Part shown: one piece after another, positions 16,849 through 26,929 of the stretch
Numbering within the stretch: the stretch's first letter is position 1
Layout of the letters: every line of letters begins with the position of its first letter
Assembly (NCBI GenBank): GCA_016845145.1
Contig: JAERTE010000070.1
Location: 1 to 58,049, forward strand
Direction of reading: 5' to 3'
Source of the DNA: Rhodospirillaceae bacterium
Lineage (GTDB): Bacteria; Pseudomonadota; Alphaproteobacteria; Rhodospirillales; Casp-alpha2
DNA length: 58,049 nucleotides
The notes under the pieces: generated by a model
What the model saw: the letters and a program-made list of their open reading frames with translations, nothing else
The model's database searches: none
Told to the model about the DNA's origin: nothing
Position numbers and translations under genes: made by a program

Positions 16849-18069
16849 ATGCGTACTGATCTCCGTACACCGCGAGTGTTCAATCCGATGGTCCGCGAAG
16901 GCCCGTCAGAGCAGGAACTCGAATGGTTGGAGACGCTCGACCAGGAACTGCACAAGGTTTGGGCGCTTGGGCGCAACTTGATTTTGGTTTGGACGGCCAA
17001 GGGGCGCGGCATGGAGGTGCTGGTGATCCCGCACTATACCATTTCCGAGCACGCCACCACGGCATCCGCTGATGCGGAAGCTGCGGGGCCGTCGGCCCTT
17101 GGCCTGAAACCGCGCAGTTTCATCGAAGAAGTCATCGCCAGCCCCAAGCAGGTGACCAAGGAAGGAATCGATTATCTGGCCAAGATGACGGGCTACGACC
17201 CGGTTGAAATCGAGTTGCCGTTCGTGCCGGAAATGGACCTGCATCCCGAATTGATCGAGTCTGTGGTGCAACGCTATTCCATCTCCTATGTCGAGGACCG
17301 CGCCGTGGCGCTGTTCGATATCGTCGGGTTTTCGCTGTATTCGCCGTTGGAGCAGGTGACGCAACTGAACTCGCTCAGCTATTCGGTCAACGCGGCTTAT
17401 TCGAAAATGCTTTCGAAAAAGATCGACATTTCGTTTGCCCGTACCACCACCGGCGACGGTTATTATGTCTGGAACCGCGACCGCTCGGTTCAGGCCAATG
17501 TTAATCTGTATCATTTCATGCATCTGGTGCTCGCCGACAACGCGCTGGCGCGGGCGAAATCCAGCCACAACACGACACCGCTGCTGCGCGCGTGCTTCCA
17601 CATGGGCGGTCACTACGAGTTCTATCAATCAGAGGGCTTGAGCCCGACGGTTTACAGCTACATCGTCGGCGATGTGACGATTGAGCTGGCTCGGATGATC
17701 GACCGCGCATTGCCGGGACAAATCCTGGTCGGTGATTTCGATGCCCCCATGCCCAGCCATGAAAGCCTGCAAGCGCAGCGCATCAACGCGGTGGATTTTA
17801 TTGAGCGCACCCAAGCGACGCTTTCCAGCCTCGAAGGCCTGACCTTATCCGGCGACCACATCACCGACATCAAATGTTACCTGACCGGTGAAAAGAAAGA
17901 CGATGATTTCGCCATCAAACGCTACTGCATTGCGGACAAACACGGCCGCACGCGCAACGTTTATAACGCCAAGGTCAATATCTACCGGAAGAACGCAGAC
18001 CCTGTGTTTCTTGGTGTGCAGGAACGTGATCTGGGAGAGTTCCGGCGCGAGGACGAAGAGTTCGTTTAA
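16849..18069 (+). CDS. Divergent class III nucleotidyl cyclase-like protein
   Basis: 406 residues. A catalytic-domain core at about 145-300 carries ALFDIVGFS (first metal Asp157) and TTGDGYYVWNR (second metal Asp203), both at the positions conserved in class III cyclases. In the VGDVTIELAR segment the transition-state Arg282 is kept, but the usual Asn four residues earlier in the cassette is Ile278, and the base-specifying Asp of YDIWG is Tyr271. The N-terminal 140 residues are unrecognised and the C-terminal 100 are also unassigned. It may make cAMP, cGMP or another cyclic nucleotide, or be a degenerate regulator. It is last in the pepF-kinase-cNMP run and converges on the ABC exporter operon. 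Confidence 0.72.
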   Translation: MRTDLRTPRVFNPMVREGPSEQELEWLETLDQELHKVWALGRNLILVWTAKGRGMEVLVIPHYTISEHATTASADAEAAGPSALGLKPRSFIEEVIASPKQVTKEGIDYLAKMTGYDPVEIELPFVPEMDLHPELIESVVQRYSISYVEDRAVALFDIVGFSLYSPLEQVTQLNSLSYSVNAAYSKMLSKKIDISFARTTTGDGYYVWNRDRSVQANVNLYHFMHLVLADNALARAKSSHNTTPLLRACFHMGGHYEFYQSEGLSPTVYSYIVGDVTIELARMIDRALPGQILVGDFDAPMPSHESLQAQRINAVDFIERTQATLSSLEGLTLSGDHITDIKCYLTGEKKDDDFAIKRYCIADKHGRTRNVYNAKVNIYRKNADPVFLGVQERDLGEFRREDEEFV

Positions 18070-18090
18070 GGCGGAAGGCGCCAACCGAGG

Positions 18091-19326
18091 TTATTCTTCA
18101 CGTCGGCTCAACCGGACGCCATCGGAAATCTGATCAGACGGGTGCAAGACCACCAGATCGCCATCCTCGAGACCGGACTGAACCTCGGCTTCGCGGTCGT
18201 TCATATGGCCGACGTCAATGCGCGCCAAACGCGCGCTCCCTTGGTCGAACACATAAACGGCCCAACTGTCTTGCACACGAAACAGTGCCGACATGGGCGC
18301 GCGCAAGACATTGTCGCCACGCCATTGTTCGATTTTAGTCTCGACTCGAAATCCATGCCCCAGGGACGTTGGCAGGTTTTCCGGATCGGAAAAATCGATC
18401 ACCACATCGACGCGCTGTTCCTCAATGCCCAGTACCGAGACCTTGGTGTAGCCAAATGGCTCGATACGGCGCACGGTCCCCGTCAATGCCGGGCCGCCCC
18501 AGGTATCGATAATGACTTTCGCCCCCTCACGGATACGCACAGAATCTGAAGTGAGAAGGTCGACAACCACCTCCAATTCACTCGGGTTTCCGATTTCCAG
18601 CAATTCAGTACCGGCGGCAACGACGCCAGCGCTTTCGTGCACGACTCGCAGCACCCGCCCGCTGACCGGTGCAAATATTTCTACACAGCACTCTCGGTTT
18701 GCGCTGTCGCCAATCGATGTTAGCAGCCGTGCGCGCGCGGTTTCCAGTTCGTGCTGACGCACCTTGGCGCGGGCCTCTGCGCTTTTAAGTCGCGCGGCGC
18801 GGGTGACCACTTCCAGCTCCGCGACATCCAGGTCGCGTTGGGATATGGTGCCGCGCTGACGGAGTTGTTGGGCGCGGTTGTGTTCGGTGCGTGCGAAGGT
18901 GAGCTCGGCGCGTGCACGGTCCATTTCGGCCAAGGCCAACGCCAAGACATCCTCGGCGGCCTGGGCCGTTGCTTCCGCTTCGGCGCGAGAGCGGCGGTCG
19001 AGTATGGTGGGGTCGGCCGGTTCGATTGCCGCCAGACGGGTCTGGTTGGCGATGACGGCGTCCCCGGCTTTGGCTCTGATGCGCTTCAGCAGGCCCGACA
19101 CAGGGGCGGAAATCACATAGATATCATTGACCCGCGTGCGGCCCTCGCTCTCGACCTGCACGGTCATAGCGCCGCTTGAGATTGTCCCTAAGTCGACAGG
19201 TACGGCGCTAGGCGTGAAGGACCAACCCAAAAACGCCAACACCAATACAATGATCACGCCCCAAAAGGCGTATCGACCGAAAGTGCGAGGTTTTCCATGT
19301 GTCATGATCAGCGTATCCCGAATCAT
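18091..19326 (-). CDS. HlyD-type membrane-fusion (periplasmic adaptor) protein of ABC exporter
   Basis: 411 residues from an ATG that overlaps the permease stop (ATGA at 19323-19326); a second ATG at 19305 is also possible. One N-terminal membrane anchor (FWGVIIVLVLAFLGWSF) is followed by a biotinyl-lipoyl half motif (VISAPVSGLLKRIRAKAGD), a long alpha-hairpin rich in Ala, Glu and Arg (about 130-225), the second lipoyl half (IFAPVSGRVLRV) and beta-barrel domains. It should bridge the inner-membrane ABC transporter to an outer-membrane channel. It is the third gene of an ATPase-permease-adaptor operon; no TolC-like gene is in the window. Confidence 0.9.
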   Translation of the reverse strand: MIRDTLIMTHGKPRTFGRYAFWGVIIVLVLAFLGWSFTPSAVPVDLGTISSGAMTVQVESEGRTRVNDIYVISAPVSGLLKRIRAKAGDAVIANQTRLAAIEPADPTILDRRSRAEAEATAQAAEDVLALALAEMDRARAELTFARTEHNRAQQLRQRGTISQRDLDVAELEVVTRAARLKSAEARAKVRQHELETARARLLTSIGDSANRECCVEIFAPVSGRVLRVVHESAGVVAAGTELLEIGNPSELEVVVDLLTSDSVRIREGAKVIIDTWGGPALTGTVRRIEPFGYTKVSVLGIEEQRVDVVIDFSDPENLPTSLGHGFRVETKIEQWRGDNVLRAPMSALFRVQDSWAVYVFDQGSARLARIDVGHMNDREAEVQSGLEDGDLVVLHPSDQISDGVRLSRREE

Positions 19327-21701
19327 TCCCGCGTTTTCAGAGCTGTCACCATATTCAGTTTCGCCAATTGGCGAAATGTCGCAATCCCGGAAAGCAGCGC
19401 GGCGCCAACGACTACCAAGCAAGAGAAGCCGAAGGTTTGCCGGCTGACCTCCAACGGAATGCGGTAGAGGTCTGTATCCAACGAAAGGGTCCAAACCCAT
19501 GCCAGCCCATAACCCAGCGCGCAACCGAGCGGCAGCGCGGCGACCACTAGGATGGCTAATTCTCCCAGCAGGATGAAGGATGTTTCGCCCAATGTGAATC
19601 CCAAGACCCGAAGGCTGGCCAATTCGCGGGCGCGCTCCGACAACGAAATGCGCGCCGCGTTGTAGATAACCCCGACGGCGATAACACCTGCAAAAAGCAC
19701 ATTGAAGAACGTCATCACCAGAACATTTTCACCCATGGTGTCTCGAAAACTTTGCAGCGCCGCCGTCTTCATCGCCACGCCGGCGATGGCGGGCGTATTC
19801 TTAAGGGCGCTGTAGAAATCCTTCTCTATGAGCGCATCCAGTTTCACGTAGGCGCCGTTCATCCGCCCTTGTTCACGCATGACTCGACCGAGATAGTAGA
19901 AATCCATGAATGCCGGGCTGCCCATCATGGTCTCTGAAACCTGCACCACCGGCAGCTCCAGGACCGGGCGGCGTCCCTCGGTGACATGTGCGACAACGAC
20001 GTCGCCAACGCCAGCACCTAGTAATTCCGAAAGCTTTTTCGACAATACGAGGCCGGTTTTCGGCACGGCGATTGGAGCGTAACGCTGGTCGAGGATGCGG
20101 CTCAGGTTGGCGTTCGGAATGACGCCCGTCAGCGCTTCGCGTCGTTCCTTGCCCTGGAAGGACAGGCGGGCCGGGACGGCCCGGAACGGCTCCGCTTGAA
20201 GAACGCCTGGCAGAGACTTTATGTCTTGCAGCGCGCGGGCCTGCTTGGCTTCCATGAAGCTCAGAGTTGCGTCTTGGCGTTCGGCGCGGTTGAAGTTGAT
20301 ATCGATTAGTTTTTCCATGGCATCAATGAAAAACATCGACCCGATGAGCACTGCCACTGCGGCAGCGTTGCCCAGAATAGTCAGTGCTGTGCGCCGCGGC
20401 CAGCGCACGAGGTGGCGTACGATCATCTTTGAAGGCTGTGATAATTTATGCGCCCACGCTTCGAAGGAGGTGTGCGCATAACTTGTTGGCGGCGGTGGCG
20501 ACATGGCTTCGGAAGGCACCAGCATGGCGGCGCGGCGCACCGCCCCCCAAGTGCTGAGCAGCGCGCCGAGGATGCTGATGCCACCCCCGATCGCAAAGAC
20601 TGACGTGGTGAAGTGGAAATACAGAAAAGGAAACCTGAAAAATTCCTGGTACAGCGCGGCAAGGCCGCCCCCCAGCCAGACACCACCCATAAAGCCAAGC
20701 AGAACGCCACTTACGGTGATGATCATCACCAATTTGACATAGTGAACGGCAACGGCTCCGGTGGTATATCCGAACGCCTTGAGCAGACCGATCTGTTCGC
20801 GTTCGGTGTCGATCCACCGCGAAATCACGACATTTAGTAAGAACGCCGCGATGGCGAGGAAGATCGGCGGGATGATTTGCGCCATGTTGCGCAACTGATC
20901 GATCTCGCCAGACACATACCAATCCGAAACCTGATGCGCTCTACCATAGGCGCCGACACCGCCATAGGGTTCCAGCACCTTGTCGATGCCGTTTATTGCA
21001 GTGGACAGTTCGGTGCCGGGCTCGATTGATGCGATTGCGTCGTTGAACGCACCCTTCATGTCGAACGCCGCCTCAAGTGCAACCCGGGACATCCAGAAAA
21101 TGCCGTAGCGTTTGTTGTCGGGCATCATGGCGCCCGGTCGGATGGCGTAAATAAACTCCGCCGACAGCACCACGCCAACGATCTTTAGATCACGCTTACG
21201 ACCGTTCAAGATAGCTGTGATTTCGTCGCCGGCTTTCAACGCTAGGCCATGCGCCTCAATGAAGGCCGCACTTACCAAAATCTCATTGTTCCTGCCCGGC
21301 GCCAACCAGCGGCCCTGGGCTAAATGCAATCGGTTGAGCTTTGGTTCGCGGCCCACGGGATAGGATAAGATTTGCCCTTGAATGGGCTCATCCATGTGGG
21401 GCATATCCAGGGTCACGCGCTGTTTAATGCGCGTCTCGGCAAATCGTACGCCGGAAACCCGCTCCAGACGCTTAGCCAAGGCATTCGGTGCGCGTTTCAG
21501 CGGCGCAAAGACGTCCGCGAACCCATATCGGTCATAGTAGACCGCGCGGGTTTCCCATAGGGAACGCAGCATACCTTCACTCATCACGAACATGGCGACA
21601 CCAGCAGCGATCACCAACGTGATCGCCAGCGCCTGCCCCCACATGATGCCGAGGTCACGGATCACCTTTTTGTCTAGCGGTGTGAATACGTGGACTACCA
21701 T
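19323..21701 (-). CDS. FtsX-type ABC transporter permease
   Basis: 792 residues. Layout: a first membrane helix ([16 protein letters not shown]), a large periplasmic MacB_PCD-like domain, an FtsX domain with three helices at about 265-385, a second helix and periplasmic domain (about 430-660), and a second FtsX domain near the C-terminus. This duplicated architecture is that of DevC/MacB/LolC-like exporters that act by a mechanical, periplasm-facing mechanism. The substrate is unknown; lipids, peptides or siderophores are typical for relatives. The ATPase gene overlaps its start by 7 bases and the adaptor overlaps its stop by 4. Confidence 0.9.
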   Translation of the reverse strand: MVVHVFTPLDKKVIRDLGIMWGQALAITLVIAAGVAMFVMSEGMLRSLWETRAVYYDRYGFADVFAPLKRAPNALAKRLERVSGVRFAETRIKQRVTLDMPHMDEPIQGQILSYPVGREPKLNRLHLAQGRWLAPGRNNEILVSAAFIEAHGLALKAGDEITAILNGRKRDLKIVGVVLSAEFIYAIRPGAMMPDNKRYGIFWMSRVALEAAFDMKGAFNDAIASIEPGTELSTAINGIDKVLEPYGGVGAYGRAHQVSDWYVSGEIDQLRNMAQIIPPIFLAIAAFLLNVVISRWIDTEREQIGLLKAFGYTTGAVAVHYVKLVMIITVSGVLLGFMGGVWLGGGLAALYQEFFRFPFLYFHFTTSVFAIGGGISILGALLSTWGAVRRAAMLVPSEAMSPPPPTSYAHTSFEAWAHKLSQPSKMIVRHLVRWPRRTALTILGNAAAVAVLIGSMFFIDAMEKLIDINFNRAERQDATLSFMEAKQARALQDIKSLPGVLQAEPFRAVPARLSFQGKERREALTGVIPNANLSRILDQRYAPIAVPKTGLVLSKKLSELLGAGVGDVVVAHVTEGRRPVLELPVVQVSETMMGSPAFMDFYYLGRVMREQGRMNGAYVKLDALIEKDFYSALKNTPAIAGVAMKTAALQSFRDTMGENVLVMTFFNVLFAGVIAVGVIYNAARISLSERARELASLRVLGFTLGETSFILLGELAILVVAALPLGCALGYGLAWVWTLSLDTDLYRIPLEVSRQTFGFSCLVVVGAALLSGIATFRQLAKLNMVTALKTRE

Positions 21702-22408
21702 GACATGTCCGCCGGCTGTTTTTTGTCTGTGACAACGCGAACTTCCTGGATGCGCCCGTCGCCAATGACGACGACCCGGTCGGCCATATCGGCGATGGCG
21801 ACGTTGTGGGTGATGACGACAGTTGTGGTGCCGAGGTTGCGGTTGGTTTGGGAAACCGCCTCCAAAACCAAAATACCGGTCTTGGAATCAAGCGCCCCCG
21901 TTGGTTCGTCACACATGAGGATTTTTGGGCGTTTGGCGATAGCGCGTGCGATGGCAACGCGTTGCTGCTCGCCCCCGGAAAGTTCGGATGGAAAATGGTT
22001 TTTGCGTTCGCCCAAGCCGACCAGGTTGAGGGCGTCGTTGGCGGGCATGGGCTGGCTGGCAATTTCGGTGACCACCTCAACGTTCTCGCGCGCCGTCAGG
22101 CTGGCCACGAGGTTATAGAACTGGAAGACAAAGCCCACATTCTCCCGCCGGTATCGCGTGAGCTCGCGGTCGTCCATTCGGGCCAGATCGTCGCCGGCAA
22201 AAATCACCGATCCGGTGGAGGGGTGATCGAGGCCGCCCAGAATGTTGAGCAACGTCGACTTGCCACTGCCGCTGGGCCCCAGCAGCACGACAAGTTCTCC
22301 TGCATGCAAATCAAGATCAACTTTGGAAAGCGCATGCACGATGAGCTCGCCCGTGTGATAAGCTTTCGATAAATTTAGAGCCTGTAGGATGGGTGTTTGA
22401 TCAGCCAC
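21695..22408 (-). CDS. ABC transporter ATP-binding protein, LolD/MacB-type
   Basis: 237 residues. Walker [10 protein letters not shown] at about residue 44, Q-loop region [21 protein letters not shown] signature [14 protein letters not shown], and Walker [13 protein letters not shown], with the H-loop in VITHN, are all intact. The GALD and YNLV sequences are typical of the MacB/LolD subfamily that partners FtsX-type permeases. First gene of the three-gene exporter operon. Divergent from the DAO-type oxidase, with a 141-base intergenic region. Confidence 0.92.
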   Translation of the reverse strand: MADQTPILQALNLSKAYHTGELIVHALSKVDLDLHAGELVVLLGPSGSGKSTLLNILGGLDHPSTGSVIFAGDDLARMDDRELTRYRRENVGFVFQFYNLVASLTARENVEVVTEIASQPMPANDALNLVGLGERKNHFPSELSGGEQQRVAIARAIAKRPKILMCDEPTGALDSKTGILVLEAVSQTNRNLGTTTVVITHNVAIADMADRVVVIGDGRIQEVRVVTDKKQPADMSW

Positions 22409-22549
22409 GGCATGTCCTCGTCGCTCATGTAATTATCGCATATCCTAGCTGCCAAAGAAATGGCGGCGTACTATTGCAAGGGTGGAAATTGATGACGGCG
22501 ATGCTACGATACAAGAAGGTTCCGAACGGATGTTAGAGCGATTTAATTA

Positions 22550-23782
22550 GTGGACACCTTTGATCACATTATCATTGGCGGCGGCATTTTGGGTCTATCT
22601 ATCGCCTATCACCTTTCACGCGACAGCCAAGACCGTATTGTTGTCCTTGAGCGCAATGAACTGGCCAGCGCGGCGTCCAGCAAGGCGGCTGGGCTCATTT
22701 TGCAAGCTTCTACAAAGCCACTCAAAACGCCTCTGGCCAGGTTGACCCGCGAAACCATTCCGCTTCTTGAGGATGAATTGGGAGAGCCTGTCGGATTTCA
22801 CGAAGTCGGCAGCCTGCGGATTGCCAGCACGGATGCGAGAGTGGCGGAGCTTGAAAGCATTGAGAAAGATGCTTCAAGCCATGGCATTCCGTTTCAACAC
22901 TTGAGCCCTCAAGAGGCTCGTGAAAGGGCGCCGTGGTTGAACACATCTGCAGCCCAGCGCATCACTTTTTTCCCGACAGACGGTTATATCGACCCTTATT
23001 TACTTAGTAACGCCTATGGCCGGGCGGCGCGCAACGCGGGCGTTCATATCCGAACACGGACGGACGTGCAGGACCTGATGATCGAGAGGGACCGGGTTAA
23101 GGGCGTCATAACGTCCTCGGGCGATATCGCGGGTGGTTCTATCATTGATGCCGCCGGTGCTTGGGCATCCCTGGTTGCGGCGCGTGCCGGCTACCCTTTG
23201 CCCATGGCACCGACACGAAGCCATTATTGGATAACGGCACCGAAACCGGCATACGGCGGAGAGTTTCCGGTGACACTGTTGCCTGACGTGCAAGCCTATA
23301 TGCGTCCGGAAGTGGGGGGAATGGCCATCGGCGTGCAGGAGCCAAATTCAGCCACTTTCGATGCCCGCGAATTGCCCCATGACATCAATACATTCTCACC
23401 GACACAAGGTGAAGAGCATTGGGATGTCATTGCCGATGCCATGGCAGCGGTTTCTGTGTTTTTCCCCGGTATCGAGGAGGCGCAGTTTGCAGGCTACGTC
23501 AGCGGATTATCGAGCTATACACCGGACGGCTCTATCTTGCTTGGTGCAGTCCCGGGCGTCGGTGGTTTTTTCACTGCGGCAGGATGTTGCGGAAGTGGAA
23601 TTGCGCTCTCTGCGGGTATCGGTTCGGCGCTTTCAGCGATGGTGCGTGACGGGCATTCAGGGCTCGACGTCGCATCTTTCTCTCCCGGCCGTTTCGGCCG
23701 TGTTGATCCTTTTGGCCGTGAATTTAGAAATCGCTGTGCCGCTGCGCGGGCCTCCAAGTCTCACGCGGCCCCCGCCTATTAA
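22550..23782 (+). CDS. FAD-dependent oxidoreductase, DAO/sarcosine-oxidase-like
   Basis: 410 residues from a GTG start (MDTFDHIIIGGGILG). The dinucleotide motif GGGILG is at residues 10-15, followed by ELASAASSKAAGLI, where DAO-family enzymes place the FAD contact. The C-terminal motif SSYTPDGSILLGAVPGVGGFFTAAG is the usual flavin-closing segment. Relatives oxidise secondary or D-amino acids such as sarcosine, glycine, proline or D-Ala. The ribosome-binding site is poor. It stands alone between the exporter operon and the sensor kinase, whose binding-protein-like sensor could respond to a related solute; that link is speculative. Confidence 0.85.
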   Translation: MDTFDHIIIGGGILGLSIAYHLSRDSQDRIVVLERNELASAASSKAAGLILQASTKPLKTPLARLTRETIPLLEDELGEPVGFHEVGSLRIASTDARVAELESIEKDASSHGIPFQHLSPQEARERAPWLNTSAAQRITFFPTDGYIDPYLLSNAYGRAARNAGVHIRTRTDVQDLMIERDRVKGVITSSGDIAGGSIIDAAGAWASLVAARAGYPLPMAPTRSHYWITAPKPAYGGEFPVTLLPDVQAYMRPEVGGMAIGVQEPNSATFDARELPHDINTFSPTQGEEHWDVIADAMAAVSVFFPGIEEAQFAGYVSGLSSYTPDGSILLGAVPGVGGFFTAAGCCGSGIALSAGIGSALSAMVRDGHSGLDVASFSPGRFGRVDPFGREFRNRCAAARASKSHAAPAY

Positions 23783-23935
23783 CGAAGAATGATCCCCGCG
23801 GTCAATTGCCGCACCGTACCCGCGCAACTGCTGTTAGCGAGCCAAATACATTCTATTGTATTCAGCAACTGCAGACGTTGGTAGAATGTCGCTCAATTTG
23901 ACTCAGATCAGTTTAGCGGTGGCTGCAATCACATA

Positions 23936-26467
23936 GTGTCCTCTCAAATGCAGATGTGGCGAGCGAGAATACAGTCGAGACGGCCCGCATTATTTGTTCG
24001 CGCCGGGTTATTGTTGCTGTTCATATCGGCAATAAGCGGATCGACCTCACATTCGGCTTGGGCGCAAAAACCAGCGAATGCGCCCTTTGATATCCTTGTT
24101 ATCAGCTCTTGGAATAAGGCAATCCCGTGGACGGCGTCATTTGACAAAGGCTTGAACGCGGGGCTGCGCGCATCGGGCCGAAAAGCCAAGGTGTTTGTCG
24201 AGTATCTTGATGCCGCGCGTTTCAAGGAAGGTAGTCAACAGACGATCTTTGAGCGCTATTTGCGTGACAAATATGCGGGAAAGCGGATCGGTGTCGTCGT
24301 TACCGAAGGCCTGCCGGCGGCTGATTTTATCGCCCAGCGTGCTGATGCGTTTGTCGGCGCTAAGCGCGTGTTTGTGCAACCGGGCGCCAAGGCGGAGAAC
24401 TGGTTGCGCGGTAACGGTGGGGACGTCACCGTCCCGGTGGTGCAAGATTTCGGCGCTTCGGGTGCCGAGATGCTGCGTCGAGTATCGCCGAAGAAAGTGT
24501 ACGTCGCTGCCGATGCGACGCGGCCTAGTGGTGCCAGAAGGCTGGCGGCATTTAAAAAGGCTTGGGCGGAAAACAGCGCTGGCGTGGATACCGAGTATCT
24601 TGTCGATTTGCCGATGGTCGATTTATTGACCCGCGTGTCGGCGTTGCCGGCCAAAAGCGCGATTTTCTACCTGCCGATCTTCCAGGACGGTGCGGGAAAG
24701 AGGTTTGTGCCGAAGTTGGCTGCAAAGGCCATTGCGGCACGGGCCAATGCGCCGGTGTTCAGCAACTGGGAAGCCTTGGTGGGTAGTGGTGTTGTCGGCG
24801 GATATCTGCTGTCGGGCGAACGGGTCGGCAAAATCACCGCCGGCATTCTGGCTGGCCTCGTGGGTGGTGGTGAGTTTCGGTATAAGCCCGGTGACGCGTA
24901 CGGATATGTCTACGACTGGCGGCAGCTAAAGCGCTGGGGAATTGCGGAAAGCAATTTACCGAAAACGGCAGACGTGCGCTACCGCTCACCCAGCGTATTC
25001 GAGCAATACACCTGGGAAATCACCAGTGCATTGATAGCCATGTTGGTGCTGAGCGTTTTTTCCGCAGCACTGCTGGTGGTCAACCGCAAGCGCAAGTGGG
25101 CGATGGCGGCATTGCAGAGCGAACGTGAATCGTTGGAAGAAAGGGTCGCTGAGCGGACCCGCGAGTTGAAAATCGCGCGTGAACGCGCCGATGCTTCGAA
25201 CGAGGCGAAATCCCAATTTCTGGCGGCCATGAGCCATGAAATCCGGACGCCCATGTCAGGTGTCATGGGATTCGCCGATATGTTGCTCGACAGCGGTCTC
25301 CGGCCGGAAAATGAAGAGAAAGTCGTTCGAATCAAAGAGTCGACTTTGGCCCTGATGACCATCATCAACGATATCCTGGATATATCCAAGATGGAGGCCG
25401 GCAAGCTGGAAATCGAAAACGTAGATTTCCACCTGCCGTCGTTTATGGTTGGTGTTACCGAGATGTTTCATGAGGCAAATGACGGAGGCGCTGGAGGCGG
25501 TCTGGAGATCGTACTGCACCTGGCCGACGATCTGCCCGAAGGCATTCGCAGTGATTCCACCCGTCTGCGCCAAGTCCTCGTAAATTTGCTGGGCAATGCG
25601 GTAAAGTTCACGGAAAGTGGCATTGTCGAGTTGACTGCGGAGCTGGATAAACGTGTCGATGGTCAACCTCAATTGAAGTTTCTGGTGCGCGATACCGGTA
25701 TCGGTATGACCGAAGAGACCATTGCTAAGCTGTTTACCGATTTTACCCAAGCTGATGCTTCCATCACGCGAACCTACGAAGGAACAGGCCTGGGGCTTTC
25801 CATATGCAAGCGTCTGGTTGAGATGATTGGTGGAGAGATCGGAGTGGAAAGTGAGATCGGAAAGGGCAGCACATTTTGGTTTACGATACCCTATGTGCCA
25901 GCAGTGGAAGTCGTTCGTGACCCGTCTCGTTCTGAAACGTGCGCTCCGATTAGTTTTCGGGCCAACCGCGCGCTCAATATATTGGTTGCCGAGGATAACG
26001 AGATCAATCAACGGATCATCAAGTTCATTGTCGAAGCTTTCGGTCACCGCTTGGAGGTTGTGAGCGATGGTGCGCAGGCTGTACAGGCACACAAGACGCA
26101 GGATTTCGATTTGATTTTGATGGATGTCCGCATGCCGAATATGTCCGGCCCCGACGCCACCCGGGCGATCCGTCAATTGCCGGGGGCTAAGAACCAGGTT
26201 CCGATCATCGCGCTTACCGCCGACGCCATGGAAGAGAATCAGAAGATTTACATTGCCGCTGGTATGAATGCCTGTGTCACCAAACCCATTGACCGCGTCG
26301 CGTTGGTTGGCGCCATTGATACCGTTATGGGCGAGGAAATCCATTTAGCAGTGGCGGACATGCCTGCCGCTCTTCCGCAAGCGAAACAACGCCCTGCCGT
26401 TGCCGACGATGAAGAAAATCCAGCCGTGAAAGCCTTCCTTGAAGAAATTGACGTGACCGATCGGTAA
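23936..26467 (+). CDS. Hybrid sensor histidine kinase with binding-protein-like periplasmic sensor
   Basis: 843 residues; GTG start at 23936, with ATG alternatives at 23948 and 23954. An N-terminal signal/TM helix (about 19-43) precedes a periplasmic region (about 45-350) resembling ABC substrate-binding proteins of the ABC_sub_bind type. A TM helix (362-383), a short coiled coil (395-418), HisKA with His434 in AMSHEIRTP, HATPase_c (N-box Asn554; DTGIGM; GTGLGLS) and a receiver domain with Asp730 in LMDVRMP follow. Expected action: autophosphorylation on His434 with transfer to Asp730 or to another regulator. No separate response regulator is adjacent. It lies 153 bases downstream of a DAO-type oxidase and 48 bases before ridA. 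Confidence 0.92.
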   Translation: MSSQMQMWRARIQSRRPALFVRAGLLLLFISAISGSTSHSAWAQKPANAPFDILVISSWNKAIPWTASFDKGLNAGLRASGRKAKVFVEYLDAARFKEGSQQTIFERYLRDKYAGKRIGVVVTEGLPAADFIAQRADAFVGAKRVFVQPGAKAENWLRGNGGDVTVPVVQDFGASGAEMLRRVSPKKVYVAADATRPSGARRLAAFKKAWAENSAGVDTEYLVDLPMVDLLTRVSALPAKSAIFYLPIFQDGAGKRFVPKLAAKAIAARANAPVFSNWEALVGSGVVGGYLLSGERVGKITAGILAGLVGGGEFRYKPGDAYGYVYDWRQLKRWGIAESNLPKTADVRYRSPSVFEQYTWEITSALIAMLVLSVFSAALLVVNRKRKWAMAALQSERESLEERVAERTRELKIARERADASNEAKSQFLAAMSHEIRTPMSGVMGFADMLLDSGLRPENEEKVVRIKESTLALMTIINDILDISKMEAGKLEIENVDFHLPSFMVGVTEMFHEANDGGAGGGLEIVLHLADDLPEGIRSDSTRLRQVLVNLLGNAVKFTESGIVELTAELDKRVDGQPQLKFLVRDTGIGMTEETIAKLFTDFTQADASITRTYEGTGLGLSICKRLVEMIGGEIGVESEIGKGSTFWFTIPYVPAVEVVRDPSRSETCAPISFRANRALNILVAEDNEINQRIIKFIVEAFGHRLEVVSDGAQAVQAHKTQDFDLILMDVRMPNMSGPDATRAIRQLPGAKNQVPIIALTADAMEENQKIYIAAGMNACVTKPIDRVALVGAIDTVMGEEIHLAVADMPAALPQAKQRPAVADDEENPAVKAFLEEIDVTDR

Positions 26468-26515
26468 TCTCCCGGTTTAACTAAGCGTCTGCAATTCCGA
26501 TTAGGAGATTCCCGC

Positions 26516-26914
26516 ATGGCCGGTCCCATATTTCACAACTTCTCTACGGCTCCCACGCATGTGGCGCCGTTCAGTCACGCCGTAGAGTGCGATGGCTGGA
26601 TTCAACTGACCGGCCAAATGCCGACGGATCCAGATGATGATTCGAAACCGTTGGCTGAAGGCGTCGAGGCGCAGACCCGGCGGGTCATGGACAACTTGAT
26701 CATCGTGTTGGAAGGCTTAGGGTTGGGGTTGGAGCATGTCTTATCGGCGCGCGTGTTCATCACCGAGTTCGAACGCGACTACGACGCCATGAACGACACC
26801 TATAAATCCTATTTCCCGGCGGACCGCCTGCCGGCCCGGACCTGTGTTGGTGTGACGGGGCTGGCGCGCGGCGCGCTGGTTGAAATTGACATGATCGCCA
26901 AGCGGCCCGCTTAA
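26516..26914 (+). CDS. RidA-family protein
   Basis: 132 residues, full family length. The C-terminal signature PARTCVGV keeps Arg108, which binds the carboxylate of the 2-aminoacrylate/imine substrate, and VEIDMIA follows. Members with this Arg hydrolyse reactive enamines or imines to keto acids and ammonia, protecting PLP enzymes. RBS TAGGAG lies 9 bases upstream. Sixteen bases separate it from the acyl-CoA dehydrogenase, so they are probably one operon, which hints at amino-acid-derived imine chemistry. Compare the RidA domain in the fusion protein at 52428-53912, which lacks the Arg. Confidence 0.9.
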   Translation: MAGPIFHNFSTAPTHVAPFSHAVECDGWIQLTGQMPTDPDDDSKPLAEGVEAQTRRVMDNLIIVLEGLGLGLEHVLSARVFITEFERDYDAMNDTYKSYFPADRLPARTCVGVTGLARGALVEIDMIAKRPA

Positions 26915-26929
26915 AGGAGAAGCATTACC

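Noticed and set aside
23783..23830. Terminator after the DAO-type oxidase gene
   Set aside because: GCGG/CCGC arms near 23799-23812 are only four bases and there is no T-run.
25256..26344. 362-codon minus-strand frame within the sensor kinase
   Set aside because: Opposite to the clear HisKA, HATPase and receiver domains; no motif or ribosome-binding site of its own.
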